DNA of 42,321 bases. Source: Anaerolineales bacterium. Its GTDB lineage: Bacteria > Chloroflexota > Anaerolineae > Anaerolineales > Villigracilaceae. A program made the translations under genes and the position numbers. Under the pieces are notes generated by a model. That model worked only from the letters and a program-made list of their open reading frames with translations. It did not search any database and was not told where the DNA came from. Location: NCBI GenBank assembly GCA_016789365.1, contig JAEURH010000020.1:1-42321 (forward strand). The letters are read 5' to 3'. Positions 30,617 through 39,230 of this stretch are shown here, in pieces; position 1 is the first letter of the stretch; every line of letters starts with the position of its first letter.

Positions 30617-32503
30617 TTATAGAGTCCCCTCTCCTTTTGGGAGAGGGCTAGGGTGAGGGTGCACCGAGCCCGAAGGTAAAAAACTGTTGATGGTCTGAAT
30701 CAATTCTCCACGTTGAGAATGAAGCGACAAATCTTCAAGTTGATTCAACACATTCACCAGCGAGTCACCATCTACTTTTTCTTCATCCATCATTCTAAAA
30801 ATTTCAGCATGTTGTGTTTTTTCAAAATTCATGCCGTCTTCAAAAAGTTCTTCGCGCAATTTTTCGCCCGCACGAATACCAGTAAATTGAATTTCAATAT
30901 CACGATGCGGCTCCAAGCCAGACAAACGAATCAAATCTTCAGCCAAATCCAAAATCCGAATTTGCTCGCCCATGTTCAACATAAAAACTTCGCCACCCTT
31001 GCCCATCGAAGCAGATTGCAAAACCAAATGCACGGCTTCAGGAATGGTCATAAAAAATCTCTGCATGTCAGGATGCGTTACCAAAACAGGACCACCACGC
31101 GCAATTTGATTTTTGAAAATTGGTACAACACTTCCACGACTTCCTAAAACATTTCCAAAACGCACAACTGAATAAGCAAGATTATTTTTGTGTGCAACAT
31201 CAAGGATAATCATTTCAGCAAGACGTTTTGTTGCACCCATGATACTGATTGGATTCACGGCTTTATCTGTGGATATAAAAACGACTCTTTCTACTTTATG
31301 CTTGCGTGCTGTTTCAACAACATTTCTTGTACCCAAAACATTGTTCGTGACCGCTTCCTCAACATTGATTTCCATTAACGGCACATGTTTATGTGCGGCG
31401 GCATGAAACACAACTTGCGGTTGATATGTTTTGAAAATTTCTTCAATTCGATTTTTATCACGCACATCGGCAATGATAGGTTGAATATCAAACGATGGAA
31501 AATTTTCTTTCAATTCCATGAACGATTCAAAAATACTATTTTCGCCATGTCCCAATAAAATCAATTGGCTTGGATTCCAACGTGCAACTTGCCTACAAAT
31601 TTCACTTCCAATCGAACCACCAGCACCAGTCACTAAAATTCTTTTGTCAGTGAGAATTGAGCCAATTTGTTCATCATTTATTTTTGTGGGTTCACGGCGT
31701 AATAAATCTGTAATATCCACTTCACGTAAACGATTGACGCTGACTTTGCCACCGATTAATTCATAAATTCCAGGAATAATGCGTGACGTGATTCCTTTTC
31801 TTCGGCATACATCATTGACCAAGCGAATAATTCTGCCCGGTGCAGAAGGAATTGCAATAATGACTTCATCTACTTGTTTTGTATCTAAAGTTTTTTCTAA
31901 TTGCTCAATCTTTCCAATAACAGACACGCCATAAATTTGATGACCTTGTTTAGCAGGGTCATCATCCAAAAAGCCAATTGGAATTAAATTTAATTGCGAA
32001 CCTTTTTGTAATTCGCGTGCGACTAAAGCACCTGCATCACCTGCGCCGAGAATCAAAGCGTGACGAGTTTTATTTTTATCAACAACTATATTTTGCTCCG
32101 CAAGGATTCGCAATGCAAAACGTGAACCACCGATAAGAATCAATGAAATGAGCCAGTCAATGCCTAGTGCAGAACGTGGCATACCAGGCTTGATTAAGTC
32201 AAAACTAATTAACAGCAACATCACGCCTGAGGTCAAGACCGAAGCGGTGGTGACAGCAATAGTAATCAAACGCAATTCATTTGTGCTGGCATACATCCAC
32301 AAACGGCGATAGAGACCGAAAAAATAATAAGTTGGAATCTTAACTATCAAAGCCACAACGCACATTAACAATGTCGCTGGGAAATAAAATGGCAATTCAT
32401 TCACATCTAGCCTTAAAGCAAAACTTCCCAACACCGAAACGATGATGAGGGCAAGGTCACCTATTAAGACGAAGCGATTGCGGATGTGGGTTCTAGTAGA
32501 CAT
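30617..32503 (-). CDS. Membrane-bound UDP-sugar 4,6-dehydratase (CapD/WbpM type)
   Basis: A 628-residue protein with four N-terminal membrane helices, a nucleotide-binding domain (HALILGAGDAGALVARELQ) and a C-terminal short-chain dehydrogenase domain. The latter has the Rossmann motif VTGAGGSIGSEICRQ and the catalytic region NPISIMGATKRLAE, where Met replaces the usual Tyr of YxxxK, a hallmark of the large WbpM/PglF dehydratases. It should convert UDP-N-acetylglucosamine to the 4-keto-6-deoxy sugar for diacetamido sugars of surface glycans or glycoproteins. The last 14 residues (HPHPSPLPKGEGTL) are the translation of a GGGAGAGGG-family repeat. Confidence 0.94.
   Translation of the reverse strand: MSTRTHIRNRFVLIGDLALIIVSVLGSFALRLDVNELPFYFPATLLMCVVALIVKIPTYYFFGLYRRLWMYASTNELRLITIAVTTASVLTSGVMLLLISFDLIKPGMPRSALGIDWLISLILIGGSRFALRILAEQNIVVDKNKTRHALILGAGDAGALVARELQKGSQLNLIPIGFLDDDPAKQGHQIYGVSVIGKIEQLEKTLDTKQVDEVIIAIPSAPGRIIRLVNDVCRRKGITSRIIPGIYELIGGKVSVNRLREVDITDLLRREPTKINDEQIGSILTDKRILVTGAGGSIGSEICRQVARWNPSQLILLGHGENSIFESFMELKENFPSFDIQPIIADVRDKNRIEEIFKTYQPQVVFHAAAHKHVPLMEINVEEAVTNNVLGTRNVVETARKHKVERVVFISTDKAVNPISIMGATKRLAEMIILDVAHKNNLAYSVVRFGNVLGSRGSVVPIFKNQIARGGPVLVTHPDMQRFFMTIPEAVHLVLQSASMGKGGEVFMLNMGEQIRILDLAEDLIRLSGLEPHRDIEIQFTGIRAGEKLREELFEDGMNFEKTQHAEIFRMMDEEKVDGDSLVNVLNQLEDLSLHSQRGELIQTINSFLPSGSVHPHPSPLPKGEGTL
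30626..30661. repeat. CCCCTCTCC-TTTT-GGGAGAGGG repeat within the dehydratase 3' end
   Basis: A copy of the GGGAGAGGGCTAGGGTGAGGG family lies inside the coding frame of the 30617-32503 gene and provides its C-terminal 12 or so residues. Confidence 0.85.
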
Positions 32504-32521
32504 TGGGATTGTAAAAATAAT

Positions 32522-32575
32522 CCGTGATGCGTAATGCGTAAAGTGCTTTTACGTCTTACGAATTACGCATTACTT
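32522..32575. repeat. GATGCGTAATGCGTAAAG...TTACGAATTACGCATTAC inverted repeat
   Basis: A second full copy of the CGTAATGCG family, between the epimerase and dehydratase genes. The right arm ends the epimerase gene (EVMRNS and stop). Confidence 0.85.
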
Positions 32576-33479
32576 CCACTGCTTCTGCTAAACCATCTGC
32601 TAAAGAGACTTGCGGTTTATAACCAAGTGTATCCATAATTTTCTTAGGTGTACCAATCGAACGATAAATATCACCAGCGCGTGGTTCGGCATGAACATGT
32701 TTCGGAGCATTCGGAAAAATTTTGTAAAGAATATTTAACAAGTCTAATAATTTTGTTTCAACACCTGTGCAAACATTGAAAATCTTTCCAGGGGCAGCAG
32801 GATGTTCAGATGCTAATAAATTTGCTTGCACAACATCTTTTACATTCACTAAATCGCGCGTTTGTCCGCCATCGCCATATACAGTGATTGGTTTGTTATC
32901 TAAAATTCGGCGAATAAAAATTGGCACAGCGGCGGCATACATTGAGTCTGGTCTTTGGCGCGGACCATACACATTGAAATATCTCAACGCCACAACTTCC
33001 AAACCAAATTGATTCGTAAATAATTCTGCATACATTTCGTCAATTCGTTTTGAAACTGCATATGGCGATAACTGTTTCAACGGCGTATCTTCTGATAATG
33101 GATACGCTTCGGAATCTCCATACACAGCGGCACTGGATGCAACTACTACACGCTTCACACCTGACATGCGAGCGGCTTCAAACAACTTAGATGTCCCCGT
33201 GACGTTTACGTCTAAACATTCTTGTGGCTTTTCCATTGATTCAGGCACAGAGACAAATGCCGCTTCATGGAAGATAATGTCAATGCCTTTGACTGCTTTA
33301 TTAACATCTTCATCATTTCGCAAATCGCCTTCAATGATTTCAACATCTAAGCCTTGTAAATTTTCTTTTTTACCAGAAGAAAAGTTATCAAAGATTCGAA
33401 CTTGTTTTCCATTTTGCAAAAGTGTATTGGCAATATGTGAGCCGATAAAACCTGCTCCACCTGTGATTAAATATTTCAT
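32556..33479 (-). CDS. NAD-dependent sugar epimerase (GalE-like)
   Basis: A 307-residue extended short-chain dehydrogenase. The NAD-binding motif is GGAGFIGSHIANTLL at the N terminus, the catalytic pair is YAVSKR (Tyr-x-x-x-Lys), with VVASSAAVYGDSE before it and RYFNVYGPRQRPDS after it. It probably interconverts UDP-glucose/galactose-type sugars, or UDP-N-acetylglucosamine/galactosamine, for the glycan made by the neighbouring enzymes. The ATG abuts the stop codon of the sugar transferase gene without a gap (TAAATG). The final residues (EVMRNS) derive from a repeat. Confidence 0.93.
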   Translation of the reverse strand: MKYLITGGAGFIGSHIANTLLQNGKQVRIFDNFSSGKKENLQGLDVEIIEGDLRNDEDVNKAVKGIDIIFHEAAFVSVPESMEKPQECLDVNVTGTSKLFEAARMSGVKRVVVASSAAVYGDSEAYPLSEDTPLKQLSPYAVSKRIDEMYAELFTNQFGLEVVALRYFNVYGPRQRPDSMYAAAVPIFIRRILDNKPITVYGDGGQTRDLVNVKDVVQANLLASEHPAAPGKIFNVCTGVETKLLDLLNILYKIFPNAPKHVHAEPRAGDIYRSIGTPKKIMDTLGYKPQVSLADGLAEAVEVMRNS

Positions 33480-34922
33480 TTATCTACCTGTCCTTCTTAA
33501 TACTGTTCCAATCGTTCGTAGGACAATATTAAAATCCATTCCTAAAGTTCTATGTTTAATGTAATACAAATCATATTCAAGTTTTACAACCATTTCTTTA
33601 ACTGTAGCAAAATAGCCGTAATTAATTTGTGCCCAACCTGTTAGACCTGGTTTTACTAATAGCCTCGCGCGATAAAACGGAATTTGTTTTTGATAATCTG
33701 CTACTAGTTCTGGTCTTTCAGCACGTGGACCAACAAGACTCATTTCACCATGTAACACATTCCAAAATTGTGGCATTTCATCAAGCCGTGTTTTGCGTAA
33801 GAAATTTCCAACGCGAGTCACACGCGGGTCGTTTTCAGTTGCCAACATGGCTTTGCCCTCGGCTTCGGCATCTTGCCGCATCGTGCGAAATTTATAAATG
33901 CGAAAAACGCTAGCCCCTTTGCCTAAGCGTGGTTGAGAATAAAAAATTGGAAAGCCCGTTTCTATTAATATGGCTATTGCCACAAATGGGAAAACTATCA
34001 AGAAAATAATCGTACCAACAAAGCCACCTAAAATATCCATCATGCGTTTTAGAAATTCATACATGCCACTTACACGAACTTGGTCAACAAACGAGCGAAT
34101 TACCCAGTCAGATTCTAAATGCTCAATCGGCACACGCTGTGTCAATTCTTCGTACATGATGGGCATACGAATCACTTCAATACCTTTTTCTTGAGAATCT
34201 AAAATTGTTTGAAAGGTCTCGCCTTTGATTTCTCCATTAATAGCGACCACCACATCTGAAATGCGATAGTCTTCGATAATGTCTAAAAGATGTTCGCTAT
34301 CGCCTATCACGGAATAATTTTGATATGCATATTTTTTCTTGGCGGGGTCATCATCAACAAAACCTACTAATTGAAATGGAGATGGTGAAAGTTTTCGATA
34401 GACATCTACCAACGAACGCCCCGCTTTACCAGCACCAATGATTAACACACGGCGCATCAACCCTGATGAAGTGTAGATTCGGATGAAGGCAGCACGCCAG
34501 GCTAAGGTCAAGAAAGAAGCGAGAACGAGAAAAGCACCCACTGCAATACGCGGCAGAGAGTTCGGTTCTGTGTTAAATGTAAAAATCAGTGAATATCCTA
34601 ATAGACCAACAATTGGAGCAACGGCAATGCTGCGTAACGTTTTGCGCCAATCGCCTGCGGTGTGAACGTCGTAAGACTCAATCATTAGCAACAGCCAGAT
34701 GAGTGGAAGTAAATAAAACCAAAACGGCACATCAATTTGAATCAGCCGCTCGGCTCTGCCTTGTGAAATACCACTTTCGGTTAAGATATAGAGTGAATAT
34801 TGATACCAAAAATAAATTGCACCAACCATTGCACCTACAGATGCAATAAAATCGCCTAGCAATAAAATAGAGCGTTGCTCACCAGGACGTAAGCGCAATG
34901 AAGGTTTATAAATATCAGCCAT
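33480..34922 (-). CDS. Polyprenyl-phosphate sugar phosphotransferase (WcaJ type)
   Basis: A 480-residue phosphoglycosyltransferase that loads the first sugar-1-phosphate onto undecaprenyl phosphate. Four or five N-terminal helices and a nucleotide-binding-like middle (RRVLIIGAGKAGRSLVDVYR) precede the catalytic part (KRMMDILGGFVGTI, then YKFRTMRQDA, FLRKTRLDEMPQFWNV, MSLVGPRAERPEL, RLLVKPGLTGWAQINYGY). The start is set at 34922 (MADIYKPS), where it overlaps the GT2 stop by 8 bp; the longer frame runs into that gene. It should start assembly of the glycan made by the adjacent enzymes. Confidence 0.95.
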   Translation of the reverse strand: MADIYKPSLRLRPGEQRSILLLGDFIASVGAMVGAIYFWYQYSLYILTESGISQGRAERLIQIDVPFWFYLLPLIWLLLMIESYDVHTAGDWRKTLRSIAVAPIVGLLGYSLIFTFNTEPNSLPRIAVGAFLVLASFLTLAWRAAFIRIYTSSGLMRRVLIIGAGKAGRSLVDVYRKLSPSPFQLVGFVDDDPAKKKYAYQNYSVIGDSEHLLDIIEDYRISDVVVAINGEIKGETFQTILDSQEKGIEVIRMPIMYEELTQRVPIEHLESDWVIRSFVDQVRVSGMYEFLKRMMDILGGFVGTIIFLIVFPFVAIAILIETGFPIFYSQPRLGKGASVFRIYKFRTMRQDAEAEGKAMLATENDPRVTRVGNFLRKTRLDEMPQFWNVLHGEMSLVGPRAERPELVADYQKQIPFYRARLLVKPGLTGWAQINYGYFATVKEMVVKLEYDLYYIKHRTLGMDFNIVLRTIGTVLRRTGR

Positions 34923-35925
34923 TTTTTGCGAACAAACTTGAAATACCGCTAAACAAAAAACCTGAACCCCATGCAATGTGCATGGTAGCAATGGCAAGCG
35001 GAATTCCAAAAATAAGATAACCTTTCTTCTTTACAATTGCTAGTCTTAAGCCAGCCAACCCCAAAACAAAAAAATAAAGAAATAATTGCACAACCAAAAT
35101 ATAAAATGCAATTGGCAACCATAAGGATAACACAACCCAAGCCAATAGGCTTAGCACAAAAATAGGCGGCAATGCCTGCCGCCAGCGCAGGGTGTGCGGA
35201 TAACGCTGGAGCATTTTCAACTTCCAAAAGCCATAACGAAAATATTGAATCGCTAATTGCTTCAATGTACTGCGTGAAAAATAAACAGAACGAATCTCTG
35301 GGTCTAAATATACAATACCACCCGATTCACGTACACGGGTATTAAATTCATAATCTTCATTGGCTAATAATGTTTCATCAAACCCACCAATTTTTTGAAT
35401 CAAACTTTTATAAAACGAGCCAAACGGAACCGTATCTACCGCACCCGCCTTCGCATTCAAACGATACATCGCATCACCCACGCCAAGCGGATGTGCCGCC
35501 GCAAACGAAATCGAATCAGCAACCCAAGTACTTTCACTCGGTCGAATTTCCCACACACCACCCACATTATCCCCTTTTTTATTTTGATGAGCAGACACAC
35601 ACCGCTCAACATATTCTTTGATAGGCATAGAGTGAGCATCTAAGCGGATAATCAAATCGCCTCTTGACTCGCCTATGGCTTGATTCAACCCCGACGGAAT
35701 TGTTTTTAACTGATTCTTTGTGACTATTATTCTTAACGCACCGTGTTCTTTCTTAAAAGCCTCAATTGCTTCAAGCGTATCATCCGTAGACATACCGTCT
35801 GAAATCACCACTTCCATCTTCTCAAGCGGATACGTCTGCACGAGAATACCATTCAACAAATGTTGAATGGTTTTTTCTTCGTTATAACAAGGGACAATAA
35901 TAGAAACAAAAGGAAGGTCTGGCAT
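34915..35925 (-). CDS. Family 2 glycosyltransferase, membrane-bound
   Basis: A 336-residue GT-A enzyme. The N-terminal domain has VSIIVPCYNEEKTIQHLL and VVISDGMSTDDTLEAIE, the metal site is the RLDAHSMP segment (DxH in place of DxD, which is common in ExoA-like succinoglycan transferases), and FDETLLANEDYEFNTRVRE is the acceptor/catalytic part. Three C-terminal helices hold it in the membrane. ExoA-type enzymes extend surface polysaccharides with glucose-like residues. It is the first gene of the cluster of six (GT2, WcaJ-like, epimerase, dehydratase, two FemX-like). The start is placed at ATG 35925; an upstream in-frame TTG is less likely. Confidence 0.92.
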   Translation of the reverse strand: MPDLPFVSIIVPCYNEEKTIQHLLNGILVQTYPLEKMEVVISDGMSTDDTLEAIEAFKKEHGALRIIVTKNQLKTIPSGLNQAIGESRGDLIIRLDAHSMPIKEYVERCVSAHQNKKGDNVGGVWEIRPSESTWVADSISFAAAHPLGVGDAMYRLNAKAGAVDTVPFGSFYKSLIQKIGGFDETLLANEDYEFNTRVRESGGIVYLDPEIRSVYFSRSTLKQLAIQYFRYGFWKLKMLQRYPHTLRWRQALPPIFVLSLLAWVVLSLWLPIAFYILVVQLFLYFFVLGLAGLRLAIVKKKGYLIFGIPLAIATMHIAWGSGFLFSGISSLFAKNG

Positions 35926-35937
35926 TTTACACAATGA

Positions 35938-36025
35938 GTGCGTCGCACTTAAGATAGCAAATTAATTTTGCTTGGCAAATTTTTTTAACAAATAAAAATA
36001 GTCTGCTTTTTAGGGTGCGACGCAC
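35938..36025. repeat. Pair of GTGCGTCGCAC palindromes
   Basis: GTGCGTCGCAC (35938-35948) and GTGCGACGCAC (36015-36025) flank 66 bp of AT-rich sequence and fill the gap between the GT2 gene and ridA. Each core is a near-palindrome, and the two form a longer inverted repeat. Confidence 0.85.
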
Positions 36026-36054
36026 TTAATGAATGACATATAGGCTATGGTCTA

Positions 36055-36438
36055 TTATGCAATTAAAGCAACTGCTTCAATTTCAACCAAAGCACCTTTC
36101 GGAAGTGCCGCCACTTGCACCGTACTACGGGCTGGCGGGTTCTCTGGAAAATATTCGGCATAAATCGCGTTCATTTTTGGGAAATCTGCCATATCTTGCA
36201 AAAAAACCAATGTTTTGACAACATGGTCAAGACTAGAGCCTGCCGCCTCGAGAACATTTTTTAGGTTGGTCAGTGCTTGACGAGTTTCTGCTTCTACCCC
36301 GCCTGAAACAATTTCCATAGTGGCAGGGTCAAAGCCAATTTGACCAGCCGTGTAAACCATTGAATCTGCGCGAATGGCTTGTGAATAGGGACCAATCGCT
36401 TTAGGGGCTTTCTCTGAGTGAATGACTTTCTTTTTCAT
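36055..36438 (-). CDS. RidA family reactive enamine/imine deaminase
   Basis: A 127-residue RidA/YjgF protein, which hydrolyses 2-aminoacrylate and related reactive imines formed by PLP enzymes. The family signature is complete: KAPKAIGPYSQAI, VYTAGQIGFDP, ETRQALTNLKNVLEAAGSS, ARSTVQVAALPKGALVEIEAVAL with the arginine that binds the substrate carboxylate. GAGGTTATT precedes the ATG. It stands alone between the polysaccharide cluster and the RodA fusion gene. A functional link with the PLP enzyme at 27 kb is possible but not shown. Confidence 0.96.
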   Translation of the reverse strand: MKKKVIHSEKAPKAIGPYSQAIRADSMVYTAGQIGFDPATMEIVSGGVEAETRQALTNLKNVLEAAGSSLDHVVKTLVFLQDMADFPKMNAIYAEYFPENPPARSTVQVAALPKGALVEIEAVALIA

Positions 36439-36552
36439 AATAACCTCGGTAATCTAATAATTAGAACGGGCATATTTTACTCGAATAATATTGTTTTATA
36501 TTCATTTATGTTATTCAGGGAGTGTCTAAAAGAGAGGGCTAAAGAACCTTTC

Positions 36553-36621
36553 ACCACAGAGAACACTGAGTTCACAGAGATTTCAAAAGTTTTTCTCCGT
36601 GTTCTCTGTGCGCTCTGTGGT
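36553..36621. repeat. ACCACAGAG...CTCTGTGGT inverted repeat
   Basis: ACCACAGAGAACACTGAG at the left and TGTTCTCTGTGCGCTCTGTGGT at the right form the commonly seen ACCACAGAG repeat. It is the only recognisable item in the 270-bp gap between ridA and the RodA fusion gene. Confidence 0.8.
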
Positions 36622-36708
36622 TAAATTTTTTAAAAGCCCACAAAATTATCCACTTCCGTTATTCAATCATCTAAACTCTATTTCATAAAAATCAAGTAAC
36701 ATTAAAGT

Positions 36709-39120
36709 ATGAATCATCACACCCAAAGCCGCTTACTACAATACGCGGGCGCATTTCTTTTCATACAATCTATCATACTAACCTTATCCCCTGCTGTACG
36801 TGAACGCACATGGGATGTAGATTACAGATTATTACATTGGGGCGGATTTATCATCTGGGTTGGGCTAGTCATTCTCGCGCATCGTGCTATCGTCAAATAC
36901 GCCCCTGAGGCAGACCCATATATTTTCCCTGCGGCGGCATTTCTCAGTGGTTGGGGCTTGCTGACAATCTGGCGTTTAGACCAAACCTTCGGGCTTCGTC
37001 AACTCGCATGGCTAAGCATCAGCATTTTCGTTTTTATTTTGGCTTTACGCTTTGCCTCAAACTTAAATTTCCTAAGAAAATATAAATATGTATTTCTAAC
37101 TGGCGGGCTGATTATCACAGCATTAACTTTAATCTTTGGCACAAATCCGCTTGGCTTTGGTCCGCGTTTGTGGTTAGGGATTTCAAACGATGTTTATTTT
37201 CAACCATCTGAACCACTCAAAATTTTATTAGTCATTTATCTTTCAGCCTATCTAGCAGACCGCGCCAGTTTGCAATTGTTTTCATTTCCATTGCTTGTAC
37301 CAACGCTGTTCGTCACAGGCATGGCACTTTTATTATTGCTCGTCCAAAGAGATTTAGGCACAGCCTCTATCTTTATTTTGATTTTTACAATTTTCATTTA
37401 CATTGCCACAGGCAAACGCAGAATATTAATCGGCTCAACGCTTTCATTAGCATTAACTCTCCTAATCGGCTACTTCTTTATTGACATCATCCGCATCCGC
37501 GTGGTCGGCTGGTTAAATCCTTGGGTTGACCCAACGGGCGGCTCGTATCAAATCATTCAATCACTTTTAGCAGTTGCCAATGGCGGAACAATTGGCAGAG
37601 GATTAGGCATTGGCAATCCATTACTTGTTCCCGTTTCGATTTCTGATTTTATTTATTCTGCGATTGCGGAAGAAACGGGTCTGGTCGGGACCTTGGGCTT
37701 GATTCTGCTCATTTGGCTGATTCTTGCCCGAGGCATTATCACTGCCCTACGCGCGCCTGATAGATTCCGCCGTTATCTTGCGGCTGGGGTTGTGATGTAT
37801 CTTGGCATCCAAAGCATTTTGATTATTGGAGGCAATATTCGTTTATTACCATTAACAGGCGTGACATTACCTTTTGTTTCGTATGGTGGCTCGTCATTAT
37901 TAACCTCATTCATTGCTTTATTTCTCTTAATCAACATCAGCAACACAGAAGATGAAGAACCCGCCTCTTTAGAAACTCCCCAGCCATATTCATTTTTAGC
38001 AGGCGCATTAGCATTGGGCTTATTATCTTGTGCCGTTGTCACTTCGTATTGGGCGCTCGTGCGCGGACCTGATTTGCTCACTCGCACTGATAACCCCCGC
38101 CGTGCCATTGCAGATAGATTCGTGCCGCGCGGTGAAATTGTAGATAAAAATAATCAGCCAATTAACATCACCGAAAGAGTAGATGGCATTTACGTCCGCC
38201 AATATCTCTATCCTGATTTAGCACCCATAACTGGCTACACGCATCCTGTCTACGGACAGGCTGGACTCGAAGCAACCCTCGACAGTTATCTTCGTGGCTT
38301 ACAAGGCAACCCGACAAGTCTTATTTTATGGGACCAATTACTTTATGGCACACCCCCATCTGGTTTGGATGTTCGTTTGAGCATTGATTTATCTTTACAA
38401 AAGCAAGCCGACCAATTACTTGGCGCAAGGCGTGGCGCAATTATCTTAATGAATGCCGAAACTGGTGAAATATTGGTGATGGCTTCTCACCCTACTTACA
38501 ATCCAAATCAATTAACCGAAGAAGGTGAAGCATTATCACAAAACTCAAATGCGCCTTTATTGAATCGTGCTACACAGGGTTTGTATCCGATTGGCAATAC
38601 TTTGCTTCCATTAATTCGCGCACAATTTGGTGAAGATTTTCCAGAAGATGAAGGTTTGCAAATTTTTTATGAATCACTAGGCTTATACCAAGCACCACAA
38701 ATTAATATGCCAGTTGCATTTAGTCAAACAAATATAAACATTGAAAACTTACGCGCCAGCCCGTTACAAATTGTGTCAGCCACTTCTGCATTAAGCCATG
38801 ATGGCATCATCCCTGCGCCACGCATTGCTACGGCAGTGAACACGCTTGAACAAGGTTGGGTGGTGCTTCCAGCGTTGAGTCAGCCGCGGGAACTGTACCC
38901 AGCCGAAAGGTCGAATGAAGCGGTTTTGTCTTTTATCAAAAATGGAAATTCATATTGGAGTCATGTTAGCCAAGCCAGTTTGAATGAAACCATCGTCACA
39001 TGGTACATTGCTGGCACATTGCCCGATTGGCAAGGAGTGCCATTGGCGTTGGTGATTGTGTTGGAAGAAAATAATATTCCGCTGGCAGAATTTATTGGGA
39101 ATAATTTAATGAGCGAATAA
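36709..39120 (+). CDS. RodA/FtsW glycan polymerase fused to a degenerate PBP domain
   Basis: An 803-residue protein. Residues 1-420 form a SEDS polymerase that builds peptidoglycan strands from lipid II: PSEPLKILLVIYLSAYLADR, VQRDLGTASIF, NPWVDPTGGSYQIIQSLLA (with the essential Asp), ISDFIYSAIAEETGLVG and PLTGVTLPFVSYGGSSLL are all intact. A further helix near 427-446 leads to an outside part like class B penicillin-binding proteins: FVPRGEIVDKNNQPIN and RRGAIILMNAETGEILVMASHPTYNP. Where YPPGSTFK is expected, there is YPIGNTLL at residues 626-633, so the catalytic Ser and Lys are Asn630 and Leu633; the KTG motif is missing too. The second half is thus probably a regulatory pseudo-enzyme, standing in for the usual separate PBP2 partner. 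Confidence 0.9.
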   Translation: MNHHTQSRLLQYAGAFLFIQSIILTLSPAVRERTWDVDYRLLHWGGFIIWVGLVILAHRAIVKYAPEADPYIFPAAAFLSGWGLLTIWRLDQTFGLRQLAWLSISIFVFILALRFASNLNFLRKYKYVFLTGGLIITALTLIFGTNPLGFGPRLWLGISNDVYFQPSEPLKILLVIYLSAYLADRASLQLFSFPLLVPTLFVTGMALLLLLVQRDLGTASIFILIFTIFIYIATGKRRILIGSTLSLALTLLIGYFFIDIIRIRVVGWLNPWVDPTGGSYQIIQSLLAVANGGTIGRGLGIGNPLLVPVSISDFIYSAIAEETGLVGTLGLILLIWLILARGIITALRAPDRFRRYLAAGVVMYLGIQSILIIGGNIRLLPLTGVTLPFVSYGGSSLLTSFIALFLLINISNTEDEEPASLETPQPYSFLAGALALGLLSCAVVTSYWALVRGPDLLTRTDNPRRAIADRFVPRGEIVDKNNQPINITERVDGIYVRQYLYPDLAPITGYTHPVYGQAGLEATLDSYLRGLQGNPTSLILWDQLLYGTPPSGLDVRLSIDLSLQKQADQLLGARRGAIILMNAETGEILVMASHPTYNPNQLTEEGEALSQNSNAPLLNRATQGLYPIGNTLLPLIRAQFGEDFPEDEGLQIFYESLGLYQAPQINMPVAFSQTNINIENLRASPLQIVSATSALSHDGIIPAPRIATAVNTLEQGWVVLPALSQPRELYPAERSNEAVLSFIKNGNSYWSHVSQASLNETIVTWYIAGTLPDWQGVPLALVIVLEENNIPLAEFIGNNLMSE

Positions 39121-39129
39121 AAGTATAGA

Positions 39130-39183
39130 GTGCGTCGCGCTCTTGAAGAATTTGAAAGTTTAACCATTAAGAGCGCGACGCAC
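39130..39183. repeat. GTGCGTCGCGCTCTT...AAGAGCGCGACGCAC inverted repeat
   Basis: Perfect 15-bp arms (39130-39144 and 39169-39183) surround a 24-base centre, right after the RodA fusion gene. It is the best preserved copy of the GTGCGTCGCAC family in the window. Confidence 0.9.
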
Positions 39184-39197
39184 CCCAGTCTAAAATA

Positions 39198-39229
39198 AAA
39201 AAATCGTCCACTTGCGTGGACGATTTTTG
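39198..39229. terminator. Bidirectional intrinsic terminator
   Basis: ATCGTCCAC (39203-39211) pairs perfectly with GTGGACGAT (39216-39224) on a TTGC loop, with an A-run before and a T-run after. It serves both converging genes, the RodA fusion (+) and the ferredoxin (-). Confidence 0.92.
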
Positions 39230-39230
39230 T

